A stretch of 64,000 nucleotides of DNA from positions 264,567 to 328,566 of the forward strand of contig MU119243.1 in the NCBI GenBank assembly GCA_014904845.1, given 5' to 3'. Positions within the stretch are counted from its first letter, which is position 1. Each line of letters begins with the position of its first letter. This document shows, piece after piece, positions 11,101-20,906 of this stretch. The stretch comes from Acephala macrosclerotiorum (Eukaryota; Ascomycota; Leotiomycetes; Helotiales; Mollisiaceae). Below the pieces are notes generated by a model. The model had not been told where the DNA came from. It saw only the letters and a list, made by a program, of their open reading frames with translations, and did no database searches. The position numbers were made by a program, and so were the translations under genes.

Positions 11101-11384
11101 GATTCGGAATACGGTTTTGTGCTTGTCTGGACGCGCCTTTGTGCCTCCTAGAGTGCCTAATTGCGTTTGTGAGGAGGAATTTGAGCTTTTAGTGATTGAT
11201 AGCCTGAAACTTTAGCGACCCATGCCCTGGAGACGTATTGCGATCCGCTAAAATATAGTGACCAATGTCCCGAGCGAACCCTCGCTTGGCGGAAATGGCC
11301 CCTCAGTTTCCACATGCACCAGGCAAAGACTTTTTCGTACTTCTTCAACTGCTTATCTTGAATTGAAAGCTCTCAAGAGGTGTG

Positions 11385-12829
11385 CTATCCTCGACGAGAT
11401 GACTTATGAGCCTTCAAAAGCTCAAGACTAATCGCGCTAGCCACCAAATACGTCGACCCAGCAAAGATCTGCGGGTATAGGAACTCTCGTCCAGAATCTG
11501 GACGCCTTAATTTGAGTGCGATAACTTCTGAAACTGTAATGAATCAGAAATTTTTCCGGGGGTCGAATTTTTGCTACTTACAGGTGACTGGTAGCACAAT
11601 CACCAACCAGGAGAGCGAGAGCATTGATGGTAGGTGTTCCAGTCCCACGACTTCTGCGCATACCGGACCGATTGTCTGATTAAATTCAGTACGAGACCTG
11701 ACATGAAAAATGGAAAAGACTCACAACCCAGAACACCCCGAGAACTGCTCCATTAATGATAACGAAGAAAATGGTAACACCATACGAAGTCGCAGGCAGC
11801 CAGATCGTGAACACCGACACTGCACAAACAAACGTAATGACTCCGGCCGTTTGTATGCGACCAAAATAATCACTCGCAACTCCGGTGAACGGCCTTCCAA
11901 GTGCCGTACCCAGGTTCAGCAGCGCAGTGACAGTCGCAGCTTTATCGTCACCCAAACCAATCGACCTCGCAAAATCCGACATCGAAAACAGCAACGTAAT
12001 ATACCCCAACATACTAACAAACGCCCAAGCTAACACCAAAAGTACTTCATACCGCTGAAGCAGCACTCTATCAAAAGGATGCTGCTTTGACTGAATGATA
12101 TGGTTCCGACTCCGGATCGCAATCGTTGCTAGGATATTCATAAATCCGCTTACAAGGCCTATGATACGAAGTGACCATGCAAGGGAGACATTGGTAATAA
12201 CTGCTCGAACAGCGAGAGAGAACATCAAGCCTCCGATCCCAGAACCAGCGGCACTGATGCCGTTCGCAAGGCTGCGGTGATGGAGGAACCATTGTGATAG
12301 GATTGCGATGCTGGGGATGTATGTGAATCCAACTCCGAGGCCCACGAGGATCCCTTGGGTGAGGTATAAATGCCATATTTGTGCTGCGAATGAGGCTATA
12401 ATGAAGCCGGCTGTTTGGAAGAAGATGCCGATGGACATTGGGACGTGGATTCCGTACTGACGAGCTAGGATGGTGACTATTGGAGAGGCAAGCATTGCCA
12501 TGGCGAAGTTCAGGCCGCCGATAAACGCGAAGTCTGTGGGTGTGGCGGAAGGGAAGATTTTGTGCTCGAGATAGTATCCTAAAAAGATGCCATAGGACTG
12601 TGAATTCTCAGCTAATGTCGAGAATGCTTGGCGGGGAAAAGTGACGAACAGAAACCACACCCCACGTGAAACAATTGATGTTGAAACAAGCAGCGACACA
12701 GATCCAGCCATAGCCACCGTCAGGGGGAGGTTCGATCTCAACTTGGGCAGGAGTTTCAATCCCCATCATGAATTCATCCTGTTGATTGCGCTCGGTATCA
12801 TCGCTAGATTCCTGGGCTTTGCTCGACAT
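11385..12829 (-). CDS. MFS monocarboxylate transporter-like permease
   Basis: Four minus-strand exons: 12829 to about 12656, about 12606-11725, 11675-11582 and 11533-11385. The introns are about 49, 49 and 48 bp, and the product is 432 residues. An N-terminal hydrophilic tail leads to PPPDGGYGWICV, the signature of the monocarboxylate-porter branch of the major facilitator superfamily. About twelve hydrophobic segments follow, with FAFIGGLNFAMAMLASP, QGILVGLGVGFTYIPS, GISAAGSGIGGLMFS and GRPFTGVASDYFGR. The last exon ends LRRPDSGREFLYPQIFAG, typical of fungal members. The substrate cannot be read from sequence; fungal relatives are mostly uncharacterised and may move small acids or riboflavin. 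The 5'-most intron has weak splice sites (GTTTCT...GAG gives the most family-like join), so the boundary near 12606-12656 is uncertain. A second ATG at 12865 is in frame. Confidence 0.85.
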
Positions 12830-13324
12830 TTTCAAGTCGGAGAAAGGAACAATAAACGAAAACACGATACAGTAGAAGTAATATGCAGAAATGGATGGGA
12901 CCCGACTAGAATTTAGGATTTAAAGAAAGACAGAAGTTGATATGTCATTGTCGATATGTCACTGTTTGCCCTGGCAAGAAGCTTCGGCAACAGTTGAGAT
13001 GCTGATCCTTCGAAGTAACCGTATTCCCCACTTGGGGCTGTGGTATTAGTTGCTTCATCGAAGTGTTTGAAAAATCTATCACATGGTGCTTCGATAGATG
13101 TAGATGAAGAAGTTATGGAGTTTCTCTCATAGGTGGGGTCGCCTAATGGAGTCTAGTTTGCCGTGGCTGGGACAAGGGTCCTCCCATTCGCCACATCGTC
13201 GACGCCTTCTATTTCTCATCCTGAAGTCTCACTCACCTGCGCACTCACAAGCAATGCCACCGCGAAAGACAAAGACAAAGGTACCTGCATACCCGTCTTC
13301 ATACCTTTCCAGTCTTCACACGTC
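12830..13324. promoter_or_regulatory. Divergent intergenic region, MFS permease / bZIP
   Basis: About 495 bp shared between the starts of the minus-strand permease and the plus-strand bZIP gene. No specific regulatory site identified. Part of it is open in the bZIP frame (from ATG 13163). Confidence 0.4.
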
Positions 13325-14215
13325 ATGGCTGACACATCGCCCCACGCCCAGGACGCCACCTTAATCCGGGTGCGCGACAATCAACGCCGGTGCCGGGCTC
13401 GAAGACGAGAATATATTGCTGAGCTCGAGAGCAAGTTGCAAGATTGTGAAACTACTGGGATTGAGCCTGATGTTAAGACTTATAAAGGTACGGTGGATAA
13501 GCTAAAGGATGAGAATAGGAGGTTGAGGGAGTTATTGGATCAGGTGGGGGTGAGTGGGAGAGACGTGAGAGCGTATCTTGGAGAGGATGATATTCCGGAA
13601 GAGAGAGTTGAAGAAAACGATCCTAGTCTCTCCCAAGTTCATGAGGGTACCTCATTTAGTGGTTTAGAAGCAGTAAGCTGAACTCAAAGATTGTTGTTGT
13701 CACATGACTGATGCGTTGAGCAGACAAAACCACTACCAGATGATGAGAAGACAAGCACGTCGCCAATCTTCAACGACTTGTTAAACGCCCCATTCCCAGA
13801 TCTATCTGAAGACTTCTTCCAATTTGAGTCCTCTCAATCCATACCTCCTCTAGACCTCTCATCAACATTCCCGCCTGTCGACAGCGTCGAGTCGACACTC
13901 TTAGCACTCCATACGCCCATTCAACCCATAGCCCCACTCACCGAAAGTACTGAAATTTCCAACGAATGGTCTCTACCACCCTTTTGTTTTGTTCCAGGAG
14001 ATCTTGAGAGTGTGGAGACAGCTCCAAAGGAGTGTGACACGACGCTTTGTACCGTCGCTTACGACATGATTCGCCAACAAAACAAGAAAGGAGTTGATAT
14101 GATCGAGATTGGCATTCGACTTTGGAATGGATTCGTCAAGGGAGAAAACGACGATGAAGGTTGTAAAGTGAAGAACGACTTGTTGTTCGGTGTGCTGGAG
14201 TACGTCAAAGGATGA
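13325..14215 (+). CDS. bZIP transcription factor
   Basis: Two exons, 13325-13672 and 13724-14215 (51-bp intron), encode 279 residues. The basic region is RVRDNQRRCRARRREYIAEL (residues about 15-34), with the N-x7-R spacing that contacts DNA. A leucine-rich coiled coil with ENRRLRELLDQVG follows. This is the fungal bZIP type with NQRRxRARRxEY. The C-terminal half is acidic and Pro/Ser-rich and ends in a helical segment around CTVAYDMIRQQNKKGVD, seen in many fungal bZIP proteins of this kind. It is probably a nuclear regulator; targets unknown. I chose ATG 13325 because it places the basic region near the N terminus as in relatives; an in-frame ATG at 13163 would add 54 residues. Stop codons of this gene and the convergent thioesterase relic are only 22 bp apart. 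Confidence 0.85.
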
Positions 14216-14237
14216 TGCTAACCACCAAACCCTGCTA

Positions 14238-15052
14238 CTACTCCGGCACAAGCTTCTCCAAAAACGTACAGATATCCCTAAACTCCGCCCCACTCGTAAC
14301 ATGTCCCATCCCCTCATACTCCTTACTCTCTACCATCTCCTCCCCCACCGTCCTCTCAACCCTCTTCTTCGTATCCCTAAAAACCCTCATCGGAACCAGC
14401 AAATCCTTCGTCCCATGCGCAAGCAACACTTTCATCCCCTCCCCCGCATCTTGTTTCACAAACCCTTTCCTTGCCTCCAAAACCTTCTTCCCTCGAGGTA
14501 AATACCCACTCAAAGCCACTACACCACCAATCTTTCCCTGATACCGACTCGCGAGTCCCGTGACGAGGCTGATGGCACAACCTTGACTGAAACCTCCTAT
14601 TACGATCCTTGAGGGTTTGACTCCATTCTTGATTTCTTCGTCGATGAGAGTGCAGAGATACTCAGCACTGGATAAGATTTCATCTTCGCCTTCTTCGTTG
14701 AATTCATCTTCTTCCTCATTTTCATTTCCGGCTGATGAGCGGCCAACTGGGATTGGACTGAAAGAGGTGGGAGGATACCAGGCGTTGGCCATGGCTTCGT
14801 GGTTCCATGGTGCGTTCGGAAATACTCAGTTTAGGTGGGGGAGTTTGTTTGCGGATTGGAATTGTTGTGCGATATCTATTGCTCTGTCAGTCTTCCGGAC
14901 GAAAGAAACAAGATCAAGCGGGGCATCAACTCACCGACAAAGCCCTCGGCATCATCATCGTAGCCATGGAGGAAGAAGATTGTCGCTGGGTTTGAGCTGT
15001 CGGAGTTGAGTGCTGGGATGCGGATAAGTGGTTTCTGCTGCCTGGAAGCTAT
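14238..15052 (-). pseudogene. Acyl-protein thioesterase/carboxylesterase, start codon lost and nonsense mutation
   Basis: Two minus-strand exons, 15052-14935 and 14881-14238 (53-bp intron), rebuild a phospholipase/carboxylesterase-family alpha/beta hydrolase of about 253 residues, like acyl-protein thioesterase 1, which removes palmitoyl groups from proteins. The oxyanion region FFLHGYDDDAEGF, nucleophile GFSQGCAIS, LLAHGTKDLLVP (Asp) and EGMGHVTS (His) are all present, as is an acidic insert of Asp/Glu repeats. Two lesions are visible. The expected start codon, before ASRQQKP, reads ATA (15052-15050), and no in-frame ATG lies between it and an upstream stop. A TGA at 14828-14826 sits where relatives have the Trp of the KWVFPNAP motif. 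Both are G-to-A changes on the coding strand. A truncated product could start at the internal Met near 14792, but it would lack the oxyanion loop. Confidence 0.8.
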
Positions 15053-15906
15053 GACACTTGATATATCTCGATCCTTGAGAAGAGGTCAAACAGAACATGG
15101 GATAGTTGTGGAGCTTGGATGGATGATGCACCCCGCATTGTAGGCGAGGCGAGAGCCGGACCCGTTGGAAGCGTTCCCGGAAAGAAGGAACTCTGAATTG
15201 GGAGGCTGGGAATGGTGGAGGCTATGATTTATGCGAGGAGGATCGTAGCAGGCTCCGCCTTGTGCCTTGAATTAAAAGATTCTAAGAGCCTCATCCTGGG
15301 CACAATTCGACAGAAGCGTTCTTTGGTCTGCATGAACGTATTCTTTACCAGGTTGATTAAAGAGGTAAAATTCAGGCGAGCGCTCCTGAACTTCTGAAGC
15401 GAGCTCCTCCTAAAGAACTCAAGGTCTGCAGTTCTCAACGTAGCGGTGTCTATTTACCTTACCGACACCAAAAACTACCGCCTATGACCCGAAACTCAAC
15501 CTTGACCTCACCAGAAGTGACCTAGCTCCTTGAAAGTAAAAAGGGAATCACGTGCTGTTCCAAGTGAACCATAGGCCTGTGCGCTCTCCATCGCGACCTT
15601 TCGACCCATCACGAACCTTACCCACAATTTAACGCCGTCAGACGATCTAATCACCCTGTCGAGATGGCTGGATCTATCCCTGGATATCACATCGCCTGTT
15701 TTCTCATCACAAACTTTGTTGGGTAGTGTGTTTGACCCGGAAGAATTTTATTGTGATGGCTGACCCCCGCCAACCTCCTGCATTTTGTCGCCCGCCATCA
15801 CGCTTGCTAGCCACTCAAGAGACCGTTTATACACTCTAAGCCCGCCGTTCATCATGCATTCCCCAGTAGTTAACCTGCATATCCTGCAGACGGCCTTCCA
15901 TTCAGA
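15053..15906. other. Intergenic, nothing recognised
   Basis: Spacer between the thioesterase relic and the DUF3433 gene. Short frames only. The last part should hold the DUF3433 gene promoter. Confidence 0.45.
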
Positions 15907-16004
15907 ATGAACCTCGGAGACTTAGACGTCCACATCGTGCATCGTAAGTCCAGTTGGCCTGATGCGCTGTCCAACGCCTTGAATCGTACAGTAGCTGATT
16001 TACC

Positions 16005-18431
16005 ATGACAGATAACCGCCCACAACTCGAACGTGTTCTTACTGATGACCTTCCTGTTACACCTCTCAATGTTCGACTCGAAGCCGACCGAACTCCCTCT
16101 TTTGCGTCAAGTACATCAGATTCAGCGACGGTAGTCCGATGGCAGACTCCTCCCTCACGAATTCGTTCTCCAGAGCACAGCACGGAAACCCTCAGACCAG
16201 ACAACTACGCACATCCAATTGGGGTCAATGAAGCTGCCTACAGATCAGATACTCCTTTGGTCGGTGTGCGATTCGACGAAGAGCAGATCAGAAGCAACGA
16301 GGCTCAAGCTTCACGGCGGGATCGAAACATGGACAACGCTTCCTTGGACTCGAGTCCTCCCACGCCGATAGACGATACGCCATACATACGATTCGCGATC
16401 GATCAATTAACTCGAGATGAGGATATACGCGCGACGCAACGACCGAGTCCTGCGACAAGCTCAGATTCATACCCAGTCGAACGAATCGTGCCTGACAATG
16501 GATTGGGATACATGTCGGCCGCAGAGCGAGAGAGGGAAGCTTTAGCACTCATCAGGAAGCACCGTTCTACTCCCGCAGAAGGACGATTATTTGCTTTTAA
16601 TGCGACGAGACCCCTCTCGTTCGTTGACCCTCCCGTTACCGACGTCCCACTCAGGCAACATCGAACTTCCGACCCGGAAATTTTTATCCCTGTCGATCCC
16701 CCTCTTAATACGCCACGATATCCCGACCTAAAGTTCGTTCCAACGATGCTACGGTTACCTTCAACGATAATGCTATCATGTTTATGCCTACTAATGATTG
16801 CCGCGCTCATGTTTTGCGCTATATATTCCTCATACAACCATGGTCTTGTAGCCTGGTCTGGCGGTATATATGGAGGTCTATATTTTGTATTTTCATTTCT
16901 GCCGCAACTTCTCGCGACTTGCATATTTATATATGTCCAAGGAGTCATGTCTGCGATGACGAGAATAATGCCGTACACGTTGATGGCTATGGATAATCCG
17001 GAAAGTCGGACGAATGCGCTGTTTATCAAGATTTTTCCACGCAGTATGTTATGGCCGACATGGGAAGGGCCGATGATCATTGATGTTGCGTACTCGTTTT
17101 TGTGGTTGTCTGTTTTTACGATACCACTTCAAGGTTGCTTGTTTTCGGTTGTACAAGTTGACGGCGCATGGAGATGGACCACAGTTCAAGGAATTGCTTG
17201 GACTCTTGTTGGCGTATATATTTTGATTTTTGTTGGCATGGGCTTGGTCGGAATGTTCTTCATTTCAAGAACAACGGGATTAATGTGGGATCCTCGATCA
17301 TTGGCGGATATCGTTGCATTGTTACCGAGGAGTAACTGTTTGAGAGACTACCCTGGGACTGACATCATGAGAAAGAAGGAGGACATTCGACAAAAACTTA
17401 ATCTTCGAAGCGATCGATTGGGTTACTGGAGGACACCAAATCAGACTCTGGGCATCTTCTACTGCATCGGAGAGGAAGGTGCCTCGACACGACAATACAC
17501 ATTGAATGCGGGCAGGCTTCACGAGAAGCCTTCGATTCTGGACGATGCATCGGATGTCGAGAAAGCTGCCGAGCTTTACAACACGAACACCCGATATCGC
17601 TACATTCCGTGGTTTCTACGGGATACATTCGTCATATTCTGGTCTGTGGCAGCATTCTTCCTTCTGCTCGCACTGTTCATCGTGTCGTTTCTCCCTTCGA
17701 CCGCCATCCGCAACGGATTTGATCCATTGGTGGAGGTAATACCAACTTCCGCAGGTTGGTCGCCAGCAAACTTCTTGTACAGCTTTATCCCCTCGATCAT
17801 CGGCATGTTCCTCTACCTCTTCTTCCAACCCCTCGACATGGCATTCCGCAAACTCAAACCCTGGACAGAACTCGGTCAACCCCATGGAGCTATCGCAGAG
17901 CAATCTCTTTTGCTCGACTACCCCGCTTGCGCGCCCCTCACCTGTACTTTCAAAGCGCTAGCAAATGGCCATTATCGAATTGCGATGCTATCGCTGCTAT
18001 CCTTTCTCTTCATCCTCCTCCCTGCCCTCGCAGGCGGAGTCTTCTTCCCACTCACCACACCCTCCGGCGCTGTCCGCATGATCCCCAACCTCCCATCCTT
18101 CTACATCATCCTCGCCCTGCTCATCCTCTACCTCCTCGGTCTCTTGCTCCTCATCCCGAACCGTCACTCCATGCATCTTCCTCACGGTGTGGACTGTCTA
18201 GCTGAGATCTTCAGCTTTGTGTATGGCAGTCAGATCCTTGATGATGCAGCGTTCAGGGCGCCGAAGTCAAAAGCGGATCTGGCGACGAGACTGATGGCTA
18301 CGAAAGTTAGGGGCGGGAGGAATAGGTATGCGTTTGGGGTTTATAGAGGACGGAATGGGATGGAGTGTCTTGGAGTGGAGAGATTGGGTAGGAGGGGCGT
18401 CCAGGATGTTTTGGTCATTTCTGGGAGGTAG
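16005..18431 (+). CDS. DUF3433 multi-pass membrane protein
   Basis: One long exon of 808 residues. The first 245 or so are hydrophilic, Ser/Thr/Pro/Arg-rich and probably disordered and cytosolic. Then come about eight to ten hydrophobic segments in two groups (about 248-420 and 545-715), separated by a polar loop. Stretches such as PYTLMAMDNPESRTNALFIK, RTTGLMWDPRSLADI, LGYWRTP and a tail with RNRYAFGVYRGRNGMECLGV are characteristic of the fungal DUF3433 family, where the membrane block and WDP loop occur twice in many members. Function unknown. An alternative start is credible: ATG 15907, a 37-bp exon and a 68-bp intron with perfect GTAAGT and CTGAT signals (15944-16011) would join in frame at codon 4, replacing the first residues with about 13 others. 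Confidence 0.85.
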   Translation: MTDNRPQLERVLTDDLPVTPLNVRLEADRTPSFASSTSDSATVVRWQTPPSRIRSPEHSTETLRPDNYAHPIGVNEAAYRSDTPLVGVRFDEEQIRSNEAQASRRDRNMDNASLDSSPPTPIDDTPYIRFAIDQLTRDEDIRATQRPSPATSSDSYPVERIVPDNGLGYMSAAEREREALALIRKHRSTPAEGRLFAFNATRPLSFVDPPVTDVPLRQHRTSDPEIFIPVDPPLNTPRYPDLKFVPTMLRLPSTIMLSCLCLLMIAALMFCAIYSSYNHGLVAWSGGIYGGLYFVFSFLPQLLATCIFIYVQGVMSAMTRIMPYTLMAMDNPESRTNALFIKIFPRSMLWPTWEGPMIIDVAYSFLWLSVFTIPLQGCLFSVVQVDGAWRWTTVQGIAWTLVGVYILIFVGMGLVGMFFISRTTGLMWDPRSLADIVALLPRSNCLRDYPGTDIMRKKEDIRQKLNLRSDRLGYWRTPNQTLGIFYCIGEEGASTRQYTLNAGRLHEKPSILDDASDVEKAAELYNTNTRYRYIPWFLRDTFVIFWSVAAFFLLLALFIVSFLPSTAIRNGFDPLVEVIPTSAGWSPANFLYSFIPSIIGMFLYLFFQPLDMAFRKLKPWTELGQPHGAIAEQSLLLDYPACAPLTCTFKALANGHYRIAMLSLLSFLFILLPALAGGVFFPLTTPSGAVRMIPNLPSFYIILALLILYLLGLLLLIPNRHSMHLPHGVDCLAEIFSFVYGSQILDDAAFRAPKSKADLATRLMATKVRGGRNRYAFGVYRGRNGMECLGVERLGRRGVQDVLVISGR

Positions 18432-19473
18432 GATGATTCTGAATATGACTTTTAATGATTGATGGGATATGGGACATGGATATGCATTTAACGAGTTATG
18501 GTGTTTATGGTTATGGTTTACGGAGTATGGATATGATTTATGGTTATGAGATTGGAGTTGGAATTAGACGGAATCTGGGGATTGTAGGATAGAAGATGAG
18601 ATGAGAGATTATATAAAGATAAAGTTTCTGGTTTCGATCCTTTCTCGTTTTCTCACTTCCCTTTCGTTATTGTATCGACTCCACTGTTGCGTGAATGTTC
18701 TGATTTCGAGGCGACAATGCTTTCGAGGTGAAGGTTCTACTTCTCCTCCTGCCCAATATATGCTGCTTTCTGCTTTCAAATCCTCCAATGCTGAATGAAT
18801 TTTTTGTTAAAAAAAAAAGCTTCCACGTATAATAACCAAGCCCTAGGCAAGTGTTCCTCATCCCACTAATTTTAACTTTTGCTTTGCGGTCCCTTGTTTC
18901 ACTTGCATTACATCTTCGAATTCCTTGATAAGATGATCCTCACTTCTAGTTGTTCTATGCTGCGACTAGTATGGAATTTGAGACTTGAGTTATTATATCC
19001 ATTTAACAAAGCAGTTTACAAGTGAATTTACAGATCTCCCACCGAGGGGTGGAAGTTGATTCACTAGTCTCCAAAGCTGCTTCGCGAGTCACGAGTCGTG
19101 GCTTACGAGAAACAATTATAAAGTTAAAAAGCTCGAAAGACTTAAAAAGTATGGGCTTATAGAGTATATATACGACTTTTTATAATTTCTACGTTTTAAT
19201 AAAAATTTTAAAAAAAGAACGACGTATAACGTTTTTATAAAACTATTTATAAAAGTATTATTTTTATATATTTAAATTATTTATTAAAAAATAAACGCGA
19301 AAAACCTGCAATAAATATAAAATGAAAAATTATTTTATTTTATTTTATTATATTATAAGAACTCAAAATTATTATAAAATATAAACTAAAAATAATAATA
19401 AATAAAATATTAATTGCCTTATAAATAACTTAGAAATTACTTCATACCTTTTCCGACGTTGAAATCGATCAGA
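18432..19473. other. Intergenic with TATGG-rich 3' flank and an A+T-rich patch
   Basis: The DUF3433 3' flank (18450-18560) is rich in imperfect TATGG/TTATGG motifs. A patch from about 19130 to 19440 is strongly A+T-rich with residual C mostly in CpG, resembling the RIP-like blocks further right. It abuts the 3' end of the gasdermin-like gene. No gene recognised. Confidence 0.5.
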
Positions 19474-20328
19474 TTACGAATTCGAGACTATCCAAGTTAC
19501 TTGATTTGTTCCGTCATTAAATTCCATCTTTACTATCATGTCCGTCATCTCGTCATCTGATTCTGCAATATCCTCGTCTATAACCTCTTCCCCTGTCTGA
19601 ACGCCATGTCCATCAGAGTCCAGCATCGTTGCGCCCTTATTGTAGACGTCACCTACAAGATTGGCCGGCTTCCAAAAGCACCATCGCTTGTAATACAGCC
19701 TTTTTACGCGAAATCCGATAATAAAGTCTTCTGACTCCTCAATCAACAACTCGTCTTGGTTTTCTTCCGCGTTGTGGAACGTCGGACCAACAGAGAGTCC
19801 CGTAAGACCACCAGGTTCCTTTAGCCCTAAATCCATCTTGAGTTTCCGACTCCTTCCTATCTTCAGCTGGACAGCAGGACCACGAGCAATCTTTAGACCG
19901 GTGATCATGTACACTGGTTTGTAGCCAGATCCTACAACATAGTCGTTGACATCGGGGAGGTTTATGCTTCGGTGTAGGTAGTCGCGAGTCGGATTGAAGT
20001 AGATTGTGTCGAGCGCTTTGAACTGGTAGGTATCGTTGGCAGTACGCTCAGTCGCCCAGCTCAACTCGCCACCTATTCCGGCTTGGGCCGCGAATTTGGC
20101 CCAAATTCCGTACTCTCCCCGCTCCATCTGTGCCCTGGATGAGGTAAATCCCTTCTTATGGTCGCAGTAAAGCTCTCGGACATCGATGGAGAGATGACAA
20201 TCGATGTTGAGAGGCCGCTCACTGCCAAGACTCTTCAGATCGTCAATGATCATGCCCAAGTCAAGCTCTCCTCCTCTGTCAGGTGGCCCGAGGGAGAAGT
20301 TTGGTGATAGATGGTATGTTGGAAACAT
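19474..20328 (-). CDS. Gasdermin-like (HET-Q1/RCD-1 type) candidate cell-death protein
   Basis: A single minus-strand exon of 284 residues, open throughout. There is no signal peptide. After a short Pro-rich start comes DLGMIIDDLKSL, then a region with GEYGIWAKF, GGELSW, DTIYFNP, KPVYMITGLKIARGP and FIIGFRVKRLYYKRW. The end is an acidic linker (IDEDIAESDDE) and a last strand-like segment. Length, the alternating strand-rich pattern, the conserved VYMITGLK and FIIGFRVKRL strands, and a roughly 50-residue acidic C-terminal tail fit fungal gasdermin-like proteins, in which a protease removes a short C-terminal piece to release membrane-pore activity. The strongest argument is context: the next gene upstream on the same strand is a subtilisin-type protease, as in the HET-Q1/HET-Q2 pairs. 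The family assignment is from memory of family features, without a search, so it remains a candidate. Confidence 0.5.
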   Translation of the reverse strand: MFPTYHLSPNFSLGPPDRGGELDLGMIIDDLKSLGSERPLNIDCHLSIDVRELYCDHKKGFTSSRAQMERGEYGIWAKFAAQAGIGGELSWATERTANDTYQFKALDTIYFNPTRDYLHRSINLPDVNDYVVGSGYKPVYMITGLKIARGPAVQLKIGRSRKLKMDLGLKEPGGLTGLSVGPTFHNAEENQDELLIEESEDFIIGFRVKRLYYKRWCFWKPANLVGDVYNKGATMLDSDGHGVQTGEEVIDEDIAESDDEMTDMIVKMEFNDGTNQVTWIVSNS

Positions 20329-20906
20329 GGCGTTCCGAGCTCGAATTCTCTACGATGATTGGGTGCAATCAATTAAGAGGATCGTGGTCTACTTTCAGTG
20401 CTAGACAGGCTGGCTAGTGCTTCTAGAAGTATTAGGTCTCAGAAACAGAGTCTCAGTGATTAGACGAGACGCTCCTTGGGATGATCATCTACTCATAAAA
20501 GTATCGTTGTTGGGCTGAAGTTAGGCATCAAGAATTGCACCAATGAGGTTGGTAAGACTCACTATTGGTTAGAGATATAATTAGGAAGCGATAAGATGAG
20601 GCTGAGATCATCTGACACGATATTAACTTTCATTTCTAGCTAATATCAGCCTAACGCCCCCTTCAGTACTTTCGCGTCAATGCTCCGTGCGTATTCAAAG
20701 TCGTCATATGAAGATACTTTGAGGTCGTTCCCTCTTGTTCGCGTATGTATACCTGAAAGAGGGCGCGCCTGTGCGTGGACCCAAATGGTAGAAAATTGAA
20801 GTCTCATGAACCCAAAAGTCTCTTGAGTAGTATACGATATATCCCTCAGTGGAATGGATGAAGATGGGTGGGACGATCAATCAATTCAATTATAACTTCA
20901 GTAACC
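20329..20906. promoter_or_regulatory. Spacer between protease gene and gasdermin-like gene
   Basis: 578 bp between the protease stop and the start codon of the gasdermin-like gene, both on the minus strand. It should hold the latter's promoter. No specific site or other gene seen. Confidence 0.4.
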
